Source: Cyclobacteriaceae bacterium (GTDB lineage: Bacteria > Bacteroidota > Bacteroidia > Cytophagales > Cyclobacteriaceae). From it: DNA of 61,992 nucleotides. The stretch lies in the NCBI GenBank assembly GCA_012033595.1, contig JAAUQL010000022.1, positions 1-61,992 of the forward strand. Direction: 5' to 3'. Below, piece after piece: positions 8,950-17,940 of the stretch (the stretch's first letter is position 1; each line of letters starts with the position of its first letter). A program made the translations under genes and the position numbers. The notes under the pieces were generated by a model, which ran no database searches, was not told the DNA's origin, and worked only from the letters and a program-made list of their open reading frames with translations.

Positions 8950-10542
8950 TTAATTTTTTGCTTCTACCAGGACAACCCCGGGCATTTCCATTTCAAAAGT
9001 AATTTCAAAATCCTTTTCGCCTTTAGTTACTTTTGGTTTGTGCAAACTAGCCGAAAATTCGTTTTGTTCCATCAATAATTCTTTCTCCTTAGGCTTGAGG
9101 TAATCTGGACTTCCCATTGCCTTCCAGTTGGTCAGGATGTTGTTGTTTACCGAATCTATTCTATACAATTGAATGGATTTAGGATTAATAGATGATGGAA
9201 GTTTTACGGTCACGTTTTTCTTTGGAGTAGCATCTCCCGGAACCCACTCATTTATAAAACTATATACTGCCACCTGCATACCTTTGTCCGATTTGGCAGC
9301 AAGTGCATGTGTCAATCCATCAATATCCTTCCCGGAAACGGCAACCTGCTCCCTGCCCAGACGGGATAAAAGTTGGTGAGCGAAATAGTTTGGCTTTCGC
9401 AAACCGTCAAACGACATCATTCCGTAGTTTCCATGGAAAGCCTCTTTACCATAACCTACCTGGTTATAAATATCGGACAAACACCAATAGGCAAAATAAT
9501 CAGCTTCCTGAGATACCTCATTCATGGTTTTTACAATAAAAGCGGCCTCATTGGCTGATTCACGTGTTGGGGAATAAGGATGCCACGTCGAGCCCCATTC
9601 GTTCATATGAAACTCCCCTTTAAAACCTGTATCTGTCAGGATTTTACGCACACCTTTCACTACACCTTTTGTGAAGTTGGGCGATTTGTTTTCTTTGTCA
9701 CCCTGCGGCCCTTCAAAAGGGGACAATGGGTTACTGGCGCTGTCATTATTATAACAATGACCTATGATGTAATCGGGATGCATATTGTTGTTGGCACCAA
9801 ATTCCAGAAAATCGGATATCCATTCGGCACGGGCGGTTGAAGGGCCACCGATTTTTAATCCCGGATCAATATTTTTTATGGTAGAGTAAAGGATTTTGTA
9901 GAGCTCCCAATAACCTTCCTGCCCGCCCTTCCAAAAGCCATCGAGATTGGGCTCATTCCAAACCTCGAAATACCAGGATTTGAGCACATCAATACTATAC
10001 CTATCGACAAGGCTGTTGACAAAATCTGCGACAAAGCGTTCCCACTCTTTCCAGTCGCGGGGGACAGTTACATTGTTCCTGGTAGCAAAAACGGTTTCTG
10101 GTCCGGAAGCGAGCCTGGCGGGGATAAAACAAGGTGTCACAATGGGCGCCAGGCCTTTTTCTACCAGTGTATCGTAAATATAAAATGGCGAACGCCAGTT
10201 GATGCGTTTGCCATCACCTATGACCTTCTTCCTGAAGTTTGTTGGATCACTGTCATTCACAAAAAGGTCATCATCAAAAATGCCGACTGCCCTTACATGC
10301 TTCAAGCCCAGCTCATCACGAAATACGTCCAGTTGATTTTGAGTATCGCCACGTAGTATCCAACGCATCTGGTCTATATTTCCCAATCCCTCCCAGGTAT
10401 GATTCAAGGGGGTGGTTTTACCATTCCAATCAGGATTTATTTCAATTGGGGATGTTGAGGCTACGTTACCTAAAACCACAGGTGCCGTAAGTATAGCCCC
10501 GCTTGCCATTGCTGTGGTATTGATGAATTTTCTTCTGTCCAT
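8950..10542 (-). CDS. GH39 family glycosidase with RR signal
   Basis: A 530-residue protein with a twin-arginine-like N-terminus (DRRKFINTTAMASGAILTA). The clan A barrel has the acid/base Glu197 in EVWNEPN and the nucleophile Glu315 in FHMNEWGS, spaced as in GH39 beta-xylosidases and related enzymes. Other strands are LKHVRAVGIF (80-89) and KIGGPSTARAEW (230-241). A C-terminal beta-rich domain runs from about residue 400, ending with EMEMPGVVLVEAKN. GH39 covers beta-xylosidase, alpha-iduronidase and alpha-L-arabinopyranosidase-type activities, so the exact sugar cannot be read from sequence. The upstream gene also has an RRKFI N-terminus and ends 4 bases before this one begins, so the two are translationally close and may both use Tat export. 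Confidence 0.88.
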   Translation of the reverse strand: MDRRKFINTTAMASGAILTAPVVLGNVASTSPIEINPDWNGKTTPLNHTWEGLGNIDQMRWILRGDTQNQLDVFRDELGLKHVRAVGIFDDDLFVNDSDPTNFRKKVIGDGKRINWRSPFYIYDTLVEKGLAPIVTPCFIPARLASGPETVFATRNNVTVPRDWKEWERFVADFVNSLVDRYSIDVLKSWYFEVWNEPNLDGFWKGGQEGYWELYKILYSTIKNIDPGLKIGGPSTARAEWISDFLEFGANNNMHPDYIIGHCYNNDSASNPLSPFEGPQGDKENKSPNFTKGVVKGVRKILTDTGFKGEFHMNEWGSTWHPYSPTRESANEAAFIVKTMNEVSQEADYFAYWCLSDIYNQVGYGKEAFHGNYGMMSFDGLRKPNYFAHQLLSRLGREQVAVSGKDIDGLTHALAAKSDKGMQVAVYSFINEWVPGDATPKKNVTVKLPSSINPKSIQLYRIDSVNNNILTNWKAMGSPDYLKPKEKELLMEQNEFSASLHKPKVTKGEKDFEITFEMEMPGVVLVEAKN

Positions 10543-10546
10543 TTTA

Positions 10547-12049
10547 CTATCTTTTATCCATTAATATAAAATTCAATTGCCCCAACAATCCCAATGCAAA
10601 CTGCGATATCACCCTGTATCCGTTGGCTTGCAATTCCTCTCCACCACGATTTATTTGTGACATATGGGTCAGAAATCCATCAGGAGTGATGTAGGACAGC
10701 AAAGATGAATATGCCTGCCTGGCTTTTTGCCAATATTCCCCATCCAGATATCCCAACTTGTATCCCCATCCAAAAGCTGCGGCCAGTCCTGCGGATGCCG
10801 TGGTGTCGATCTCCGTGGCAGGCCGATCGAGAAAGCTGTACCACAACCCGTCAGTATTTTGATATTGCGCCACAAATTTCGCTGCACGTTTAAATTCAGC
10901 CTCCATTTCTTGAAATTCCGGTTGGTTGGTAAATTTACCTTGTTTTAGTAAATGCAGTGTTTTTACGATGCCAAGTAAGTACCAAACCGTTCCCCTTCCC
11001 CAGTTGGCATAGCCTTCTGGCCCGTTTTTTCCGGCACGCTGATAAATGGCCTTTTCATCCGTAAGGAGCTTTGTTCGCAATGTTAATTGCTGAAGGGATT
11101 TCTGTGCCAAAGAGGGGTCATTGCGTGCTATAGCAATAGCTGCCAGAGGATACGCAAGTGTATAACACCCTTCCGTTGTTGTATGTCCTGTCGCGATCAA
11201 CCCAACTTCATTTTCATTGGACAACATATAATCGACGGCCATTTGCACAGCTTTATGATCGGGATAATACTTGACAATACTCGTAAAAGGCAAAAAGTCC
11301 TCGATACTGTTAAATTGGCCATCCAGAGGAATGGTATGGGGGTTTTCAAATACAATTCCTTTATCATCATCCAGATAAGCATTGAGCTGTTGGAGCAGCA
11401 CCTGCTCAGCTTTCTTGTCCCCATGAATTGCCATTTCCAGAAGGGCATCTTGTACGCACCCTCCCATCCACCCGAACGGACTGAATGAGTTCATAGAGCG
11501 AAGGTTTTGGATCATGGCCCTTGCTGGATCGAAATTGCCATCGATCAGCAATTGTGGCAGAAGGCCTTGCGGGATGTTGCTCCCATCAGGTATAAAAAAC
11601 CATGCATCTTTTTTCCCCTTCGAAAAGGTTAGGGCAATTCCTTCTTCTTTGATTATTTTTAGTTGACTTGATTTAATTTCGATCTGAAAAGGCTGGAATG
11701 GATGGGCAAAGCGTATGTCAAAAAAACCAATCTCTGTGCCCGACTGCGCTAAACGTGCGTGGATTACCTTGTGCTCACGAAAATCGACTGCTGCAGTAAT
11801 CCGCAGCCACGTTTTTTGATGGGTTGCTATTACTTTTGGAAAATATAAAATGGTTTGCGCACCATGTGCCGCCACTGGAAAAGCCTTGTAACCGAGCGGA
11901 ACACGTTTGCCGGTTGGAAAAGAAACCTGAGGGCTATGGATGTTTCCAACTACGATCCTTTTCCATTTGTCGGAAAACCCCCAACTGGCAGATGCCACCA
12001 AAGTGCCTGATGCAATACCTATGTTTTGTATGAATTTACGCCTTTGCAC
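10547..12049 (-). CDS. (alpha/alpha)6 glycosidase, GH88/GH105-like, with RR signal
   Basis: A 500-residue protein starting QRRKFIQNIGIASGTLVASA, a possible Tat signal. An N-terminal beta-sandwich (about 40-170) is followed by an alpha/alpha toroid. The toroid shows GYANWGRGTVWYLLGIVKTL and DGLWYSFLDRP, then ETD-like EIDTTASAGLAAAFGWG and a DGFLTHMSQ segment. This order (WGR...W, DGLWY...LDRP, T/S-rich A helix) resembles GH105/GH88 unsaturated uronyl hydrolases. The family match is by pattern and the catalytic Asp cannot be fixed. If correct, it would remove the unsaturated uronic acid left by a polysaccharide lyase. It directly follows the GH29-discoidin gene (4-base gap) and precedes GH39. 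Confidence 0.65.
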   Translation of the reverse strand: MQRRKFIQNIGIASGTLVASASWGFSDKWKRIVVGNIHSPQVSFPTGKRVPLGYKAFPVAAHGAQTILYFPKVIATHQKTWLRITAAVDFREHKVIHARLAQSGTEIGFFDIRFAHPFQPFQIEIKSSQLKIIKEEGIALTFSKGKKDAWFFIPDGSNIPQGLLPQLLIDGNFDPARAMIQNLRSMNSFSPFGWMGGCVQDALLEMAIHGDKKAEQVLLQQLNAYLDDDKGIVFENPHTIPLDGQFNSIEDFLPFTSIVKYYPDHKAVQMAVDYMLSNENEVGLIATGHTTTEGCYTLAYPLAAIAIARNDPSLAQKSLQQLTLRTKLLTDEKAIYQRAGKNGPEGYANWGRGTVWYLLGIVKTLHLLKQGKFTNQPEFQEMEAEFKRAAKFVAQYQNTDGLWYSFLDRPATEIDTTASAGLAAAFGWGYKLGYLDGEYWQKARQAYSSLLSYITPDGFLTHMSQINRGGEELQANGYRVISQFALGLLGQLNFILMDKR

Positions 12050-12052
12050 TTT

Positions 12053-13534
12053 CTAATATAGTTCTACATTGGAAATAAGCGGACAGGCTTTGGCATCGGA
12101 AATGGTGACTCGTAAACGAGATGTCTGTACCGGTTCTTTAATCGTCAAAATCTTTTTATAACCAATCGTAGTTGATGAAGCTATTTGTTTCCATTGCCCT
12201 TCAACTTCTGCCTCTACATTAAATGATTTCACCCTTTGCCCCAACGGTATATATTCTTGCAAAAGCACGTATTTCACAATCTTTTCTTCGGGCAGATCGA
12301 TCGTAAAACTTGCGGTGGTATCTTCATCATTTGTTGCCCAGTAGGTGCCAGGGTCACCATCCAAAAGGTTGGAAGCTTCATAACTTTTGTTATTGCCCCG
12401 TATGGTCTCCGACGTCGCTTGGGCATTCTTGCTTAAATTATTGCCGAATGCCTCGTCCAATAGTTTTTTCCAACCTTGCAAGGCTGCCACATCGTTTTCA
12501 TGGATGAGCCCACGTCGGTCGGGAGGAATATTGAGCAATAGGTTGGAGCCCCTGCCAACGGAACTCAAATAAATATCGAACAGGTTTTGCGGTGTTCGCA
12601 CCTTGTCATCTTCACTGGAATGGTAAAACCAACCCGGGCGGATAGAAACATCCACCTCGGCGGGTATCCAGCTTTCGCCATCAGGCGATCCGGTGTTCAA
12701 CAGGTTGTTTATCCCTCCTTTGCCTGCATAGATCGTGTCTTTTGTAATGGTGTTCCAGTTTGTTTCGTTGATGTATCCTTGTTCGTTGCCACACCATCGG
12801 ATGTCCGGCCCGGCATCGCTAAAAAATATCACCTCTGGCTCCATCTCACGTACGAGTTGGATGGTGGTGGGCCAGTCGTAATAATTCTTGCCGTCTATTT
12901 TTCGTATTTCATCAGCACCGCCATAGTAGCCGTCCCCGCCATTGGCACCATCGAACCACATTTCGAATACCGGGCCGTAGTTTTCAAAAATCTCCCTGAG
13001 CTGATTTCTATAGTATTCTACATATTCAGGGCCACCGTATTTAGCGTGGTTTCTATCCCAGGGGGAGAGGTAAACCCCAAACTTGAGGTCATACTTTTTG
13101 CAGGCATCACTAACTGCTTTTACTACATCACCTTCGCCTTCTTTCCATGGGCTGTTTTTTATCGAATGTTCTGTAAACTTGCTGGGCCAAAGGCAAAAAC
13201 CATCGTGGTGCTTGCAAGTAAGGATAATACCTTTGAGGCCTGCTGCTTTGATGATCCTGGCCCATTGTTCTGCATCGAAAGCGGTAGGTTGGAAAACCTC
13301 GGGGCTTTCATCTCCATAGCCCCACTCCAGGTCTGTGAAGGTATTTGTGGTGAAATGAACGAAGGCATATTGCTCCATCTCGTGCCATGCCAGTTGACGC
13401 TCAGTTGGTACCGGGCCTATTGCCGTTGGGGGTGGTACTTCTTTGGGGGTACATTGATAAAGGGCTATGGCTATAAAAAACAGTAGAGCTCGCATAAGCA
13501 TAAGGCCTATGGGTTTTGGATGTCGTGTATTCAT
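12053..13534 (-). CDS. GH29 alpha-L-fucosidase with C-terminal discoidin (F5/8, CBM32-like) domain
   Basis: A 493-residue lipoprotein (lipobox ALYQC, Cys28). The GH29 barrel runs from about 40 to 365 with YAFVHFTTNTFTD, CKHHDGFCLWPS (His109/His110), YLSPWDRN, the nucleophile Asp195 in FEMWFDGANGG, and LLLNIPPDRRG. These loops are those of GH29 subfamily B, which usually has narrow linkage preference (alpha-1,3/1,4-fucose). From about residue 370 a galactose-binding-like F5/8 type C domain follows, with NLLDGDPGTYWAT and a C-terminal SRLRVTISD strand; it probably anchors the enzyme to glycan. Lipidation suggests surface exposure. It differs in architecture from the other two GH29 genes in this locus. 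Confidence 0.93.
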   Translation of the reverse strand: MNTRHPKPIGLMLMRALLFFIAIALYQCTPKEVPPPTAIGPVPTERQLAWHEMEQYAFVHFTTNTFTDLEWGYGDESPEVFQPTAFDAEQWARIIKAAGLKGIILTCKHHDGFCLWPSKFTEHSIKNSPWKEGEGDVVKAVSDACKKYDLKFGVYLSPWDRNHAKYGGPEYVEYYRNQLREIFENYGPVFEMWFDGANGGDGYYGGADEIRKIDGKNYYDWPTTIQLVREMEPEVIFFSDAGPDIRWCGNEQGYINETNWNTITKDTIYAGKGGINNLLNTGSPDGESWIPAEVDVSIRPGWFYHSSEDDKVRTPQNLFDIYLSSVGRGSNLLLNIPPDRRGLIHENDVAALQGWKKLLDEAFGNNLSKNAQATSETIRGNNKSYEASNLLDGDPGTYWATNDEDTTASFTIDLPEEKIVKYVLLQEYIPLGQRVKSFNVEAEVEGQWKQIASSTTIGYKKILTIKEPVQTSRLRVTISDAKACPLISNVELY

Positions 13535-13573
13535 TTGTTTTTAGCTGATAAGTACAAAATAAAATTTAGTTCC

Positions 13574-15346
13574 CTATAAAAAAGGTTTGATCAAAATTGA
13601 AGGTTTTACTTCTGCTGCCACCTGCATATCATCCCATGTTGCCAATATTTTACCATTTTCTATTTCCGTATTGCCCGGTGAATTGTTGAAGTCCTTTTGG
13701 TCGGGCGCCATACAATACGTAAAAGCCAGGTATGCTTTCTCGATCGCCAACAGGTCAAATTCCTTTTCATCGCCATGGTAAATCACATAATCCATCCAGG
13801 ATACAGTTTCCTCGCCCCCTTTTTCCCAATGTCCATCCAGATTGTCAAATGCTGCCGCCATCAGGTGAAGCTTGAAATTCATCCCTTCCGTTTCAAAAGT
13901 AGTTGGTTCAAAGTCCTCAACGGGCATCAAAAGGGCACTATCGGCCACATTGCCAAATTCAAACCTTAATCTCATATCCCTTGCCAAAAACCTTCCATCT
14001 TCAATTTTTCCGATAAAAGGGTGTTTATCGCCGGAATTTGTAGCAAAGCTGATGGTGGCAAGTACCTTGTTTTCATTTTGCTGGGTGTACAGCAATGCAG
14101 AGGTAAAATCATAATCATCGTGCAAAAACCGGAGCTGCATATATTTGGGAAAATCATGTGTCCCCCAATAAGCCAGCAATGGTCTTCGCTGATTCCACAA
14201 ACTTGACATGTTGCAAGAGGATAATGCATACGCGTCGGTCAAATATGCCATGCCAACCACCTGGGGTTCGTTTTTATCAAAAATATCCACTTCTAGCCTC
14301 GGGTACTTTGGATCGGTAAAATACCACAGGAGATGTGCAGGAATTTGGTGACGAATCCGCACATCAATGCCGGCTTTTTGTTCATCAAGCGCTATCTGCC
14401 CATTTGATGCCTCGTTGATCATTGATTGGGCGTTCTGCCTGAGTAGCGAACCATAAGCCCTGCTGTGTGGCCCCGCCCACTGCATTGTTGGTTTGTGGTA
14501 GTGACGTGCTATCACATCCCAACCGATGGTGTAAAGTGAATCAATCATATGTTTGGCAACTGGCTCCACAATATGGTTCTGCATCCGGGCGATTTCATCC
14601 AGCGCAACCACGGTATAAGTAGGACTGTTGTATTCAGAAAATCCACCGAGGTCCAGTGTATATTCATAAAAATTTGTACCTCTTTTTTCAGCATATTTTT
14701 GCATTTCCGGGATGTCGAACAAGTGGGAAACCAGGTAAGTAACATAGGTGCCCATAATGGCAATATTGGTATAGCCTGGACCTACATCTCTCTTTTGAAT
14801 GGCTTTGGCAGCTAATACCAGAGCGTACTTCACCTTGCTGCGCAATGGCTCCACCAACTTTTCGTTGTGCCCCATCCAAATATCAAGGAGTTTTACTGCA
14901 TTGAAATCAGCCCAATTGTAATCCACAGGGGATTTTTTGGTGGCCAGTGGTTCTTCCAGGAAATATGGCCAGACACCACAAGATTCAGAGGTAGTATCCT
15001 GATCTTGTAATGAAATTGCTTTGGTCAATATGTCAAATGCCCTTTGATCATTTTTATTGCCCTCCATATCAAGTAGTTGTACAGCATATCTAAAGGTTGA
15101 GCGCACGTCATGAACCTTGGTGTCTATGGGTGAATCAATATGGTACTGCCAGCTATTGATCGTGGTTGCAAGCATTTTTTCATCTTCATCATAATTGCTT
15201 CCTTTTTCACTTAGCTCCTGACTTAAGGTCAATTTCTGTTCGTCGGTAAGCTTAACAGGATGGTATTGTATGAAGCCGTCATTATAAATGTTGCTTTCAC
15301 AAGCCAACAACGATATTGCCAAAACAATGCTTATTCTTATTTTCAT
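13574..15346 (-). CDS. unrecognised lipoprotein, possible (alpha/alpha) toroid lyase-like enzyme
   Basis: A 590-residue lipoprotein (lipobox SLLAC, Cys16). I do not recognise the family. Residues about 60-330 are helical with repeated hairpins: YNWADFNAVKLLDIW, GPGYTNIAIMGTYVTYL, GGFSEYNSPTYTVVALDEI and a PTMQWAGPHSRAYGSLL segment. From about 370 the protein becomes beta-rich (LRFLHDDYDFTSALLYT, FLARDMRLRFEFG, SWMDYVIYHGD). An alpha toroid followed by a beta-sandwich, with conserved Asn, Tyr and His in the helical part, is the layout of several polysaccharide lyases and of heparinase-like proteins. This is inference from fold pattern only. It lies in the middle of the enzyme train, with a 39-base gap to the next gene, supporting a role in the same glycan's breakdown. 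Confidence 0.55.
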   Translation of the reverse strand: MKIRISIVLAISLLACESNIYNDGFIQYHPVKLTDEQKLTLSQELSEKGSNYDEDEKMLATTINSWQYHIDSPIDTKVHDVRSTFRYAVQLLDMEGNKNDQRAFDILTKAISLQDQDTTSESCGVWPYFLEEPLATKKSPVDYNWADFNAVKLLDIWMGHNEKLVEPLRSKVKYALVLAAKAIQKRDVGPGYTNIAIMGTYVTYLVSHLFDIPEMQKYAEKRGTNFYEYTLDLGGFSEYNSPTYTVVALDEIARMQNHIVEPVAKHMIDSLYTIGWDVIARHYHKPTMQWAGPHSRAYGSLLRQNAQSMINEASNGQIALDEQKAGIDVRIRHQIPAHLLWYFTDPKYPRLEVDIFDKNEPQVVGMAYLTDAYALSSCNMSSLWNQRRPLLAYWGTHDFPKYMQLRFLHDDYDFTSALLYTQQNENKVLATISFATNSGDKHPFIGKIEDGRFLARDMRLRFEFGNVADSALLMPVEDFEPTTFETEGMNFKLHLMAAAFDNLDGHWEKGGEETVSWMDYVIYHGDEKEFDLLAIEKAYLAFTYCMAPDQKDFNNSPGNTEIENGKILATWDDMQVAAEVKPSILIKPFL

Positions 15347-15459
15347 TTTTTGGGGTTTATTTCATTTAACAATCCTGCGCCCAATTTAATTCTTTACCAT
15401 TCAAAACCCGATTGCCTTTCACTATATAGTTGCAATAGGCATTTTTAAAATTCCGGGTT

Positions 15460-17811
15460 CTATTGGTTCTGAATATCAAATACAACTTTGGCCGTTTGAT
15501 TAGATTTTACATCTATACTTTCAAAATGCAGTTGATAATTAGTAGGTAGCATCCTTTTTAAATCAGAAGAATTTTCAGCCATTATTTTCACCCTGGCATC
15601 AAACCTCGAAGGGTTAAAAATTTCAATTTCAATTGTAGAACCGGATTTACCAATGACTTTAGCTTCTATATTGTCGAGGGTGGTTATCTGTCCTTTATCC
15701 TTAACTACATAGAGGCCAGGCAACTCGGCATAGGTCAACATGGAGGCTACTTCCGACCAGGTTGAACCACCAAATATTTCACCGCGTTTTATATCGCCTT
15801 CAGTTCCGCGTTCTTCCCAGTCCGACATGTTCACACGTTCATTTATCCAGCCTGACGGCATAATCGGCCAGCGTTGACCTGGCCTGAAATCAACTATTGG
15901 ACGGTCATCACGAGACATGTATTGAGGAATGGCTTTGGCAATATCAGCGATCAATTGCAAATAAACGTCATCGTTTGCATAGCGGTATAATTTGAACAAT
16001 GAATTGCCCGACAAAGAACATATACCCGGAGCACTATGCTTGTTTTGAACATTGGCGATTACAGTTCCGTTGGTCAGCATTCCCATTTTATTAAATGTGG
16101 ATTTTTCGGGAAAGCGGAAATCATACGACACTACCCAGCTTGCACATTGGTTGGCAATATCTTTAGAAATTTCCAGCCATTTATTTTTTCCTGTTACCTC
16201 ATATAAAACTACATATGATTCCAACAAACCAAAGGCCGATTCACTATCAGGACTTTGAAATATGTCTCCCGGACCTCCATTTGTAAAACCTTTCTGAACA
16301 TAATTTATATTGTAGTGTTCACCTGCGGCTTCGGCAATTTCGAGGTATTTTGGATTTTTATAATAATCAGCACATAGGGCAAGTGCGCCAATAGCCGCGC
16401 TGGCACTGGCTGTGCCACCCGCTACAATTTCCCCGGTCTGGTTATTGACATGTTGCCCAAACTGTCCATATTCTTCAAATATTCGGACCAACGCATCTGC
16501 CATTACCTTCGCGCCATCGGTCCATTTCTGGGGAATTGCTTTTTCAGGATATAATTCCCCGTATAAAATATATGATTTGAGCATAAAATAAAGTGCATCG
16601 CCATTGTACCGCATAAACGACAAGTCCTTTGCATCGTACCAATTGCCTTTGTGGAATCTTCCAAAAGGAAAACCGGAAGCGCTAACGGTATCAAAAACAA
16701 AATCAAAAGTTTGGAGTGCTCTTGACCGTGTAGTTTCGTCGCCATTTACCAACAGTGGAAACACCGTATTCAAACCTCCAACCCAGGCAGTCTGCCAGTC
16801 CTGCGATTCAACTTCGCGCATCCCCACAGAATAATACCCGTATTCTTTGACCCAGTTTTGGTTGTTGTATTTTTCCTCCTGAAACTCCCAAGCCGCAGAA
16901 TATGGAATTTGGTTAGGGGAAACCCGGGTTCCGATATCTTTACGAATGCACAAAAATTCATCAAAAAGCGATTGAACATCGGGGGCATCAAAAAAGTACA
17001 ACAAACAGGAAACCTCGATCTCGTCCCCTATTTTCAGATTTGCCCCACGGTCTGGTGAAGGGTAAAATTTCTCACGGCCCAATTGGACCGAATCTTCGCG
17101 CAGGCCAGGCATCCTAATCATCCATTCAGCACTTTGCCTGTCATTGGATTCCTGAATGGTATAGCTATAATCGCCCCATTTTGTTCCTTGCCCGGTCAAT
17201 AGAAACAATCCTTCGCCCAGTGAGGGTATTTGCACACCTACTGAAGGCGTTGACATGTCACCACTTAAAAAACCCAGGAAAGAATTACCTTCGCCAATTG
17301 ATAAACGTGGAATAGTTGTCATGACCGGCTCCATATCTGGCGAGCACTCAGTTGCTTGTGTCAAATGCTTCCGTCCACTTTCTACTGCCTTGTACCTGTT
17401 TCCATTGTAGGCAGACCCGGGCATAAGCAAATAGTTATCGATGCTCCAATTCTCAAAATCAATGGATAGTCCAAGACAGAAATCTGAAATTTCCCCTTCG
17501 AGCAATTTGGCCTTTAAAGTCAACTTCCAGGCATTTTCATGATTGGCAATTGGAATGGTTTCAACATTTAATTGAAATTTGGCTCCTTCAAATTCAAGCT
17601 CCCTGCCATTAGCCCCGAATTCCTTCAAATCAATTTCCTTTGATCTGCTTAAATGAGCTTCATCAAACACAGCAAGTTGGACTTTTAGATCAGTGCTGAT
17701 GTGGTTGGTACGAGCATAAAAGTCGCTTTCAGTTGACCCCGTTTTTTTGCACGAAGTAGCCAAAATAGTGAGCCCTGAAAGAATTGTTAAAATAAAAAAA
17801 TACCTTTTCAT
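15460..17811 (-). CDS. unrecognised lipoprotein with predicted (alpha/alpha) toroid
   Basis: A 783-residue lipoprotein (lipobox ILATSC, Cys21). The N-terminal part (about 30-290) is beta-rich. From about 310 to 690 it is helical with aromatic-rich hairpins, including GYYSVGMREVESQDWQTAW, GFPFGRFHKGNWYD, LSFMRYNGDALYFML, and SPDSESAFGLLESYVVLYE. A small beta domain (700-783) ends the protein. The helical part looks like a six-hairpin glycosidase toroid, but no named family is evident to me. Acidic residues that could be catalytic are in the WYDAKDLS and SPDSES segments. The gene is in the enzyme train between the clan A hydrolase and the 590-residue lipoprotein, all on the same strand, which suggests a shared substrate. 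Confidence 0.55.
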   Translation of the reverse strand: MKRYFFILTILSGLTILATSCKKTGSTESDFYARTNHISTDLKVQLAVFDEAHLSRSKEIDLKEFGANGRELEFEGAKFQLNVETIPIANHENAWKLTLKAKLLEGEISDFCLGLSIDFENWSIDNYLLMPGSAYNGNRYKAVESGRKHLTQATECSPDMEPVMTTIPRLSIGEGNSFLGFLSGDMSTPSVGVQIPSLGEGLFLLTGQGTKWGDYSYTIQESNDRQSAEWMIRMPGLREDSVQLGREKFYPSPDRGANLKIGDEIEVSCLLYFFDAPDVQSLFDEFLCIRKDIGTRVSPNQIPYSAAWEFQEEKYNNQNWVKEYGYYSVGMREVESQDWQTAWVGGLNTVFPLLVNGDETTRSRALQTFDFVFDTVSASGFPFGRFHKGNWYDAKDLSFMRYNGDALYFMLKSYILYGELYPEKAIPQKWTDGAKVMADALVRIFEEYGQFGQHVNNQTGEIVAGGTASASAAIGALALCADYYKNPKYLEIAEAAGEHYNINYVQKGFTNGGPGDIFQSPDSESAFGLLESYVVLYEVTGKNKWLEISKDIANQCASWVVSYDFRFPEKSTFNKMGMLTNGTVIANVQNKHSAPGICSLSGNSLFKLYRYANDDVYLQLIADIAKAIPQYMSRDDRPIVDFRPGQRWPIMPSGWINERVNMSDWEERGTEGDIKRGEIFGGSTWSEVASMLTYAELPGLYVVKDKGQITTLDNIEAKVIGKSGSTIEIEIFNPSRFDARVKIMAENSSDLKRMLPTNYQLHFESIDVKSNQTAKVVFDIQNQ

Positions 17812-17940
17812 AATGCATTATTGTTGTGTTATTTCAATAGGCCAGAAAAAACCCCTGTCCTCCATGCCCAATTTACTGGCATGGTGTTTTGTTAAATCCA
17901 TCAAATCAACTTCCTGATCCTAACCAGTTTCTATATATTT

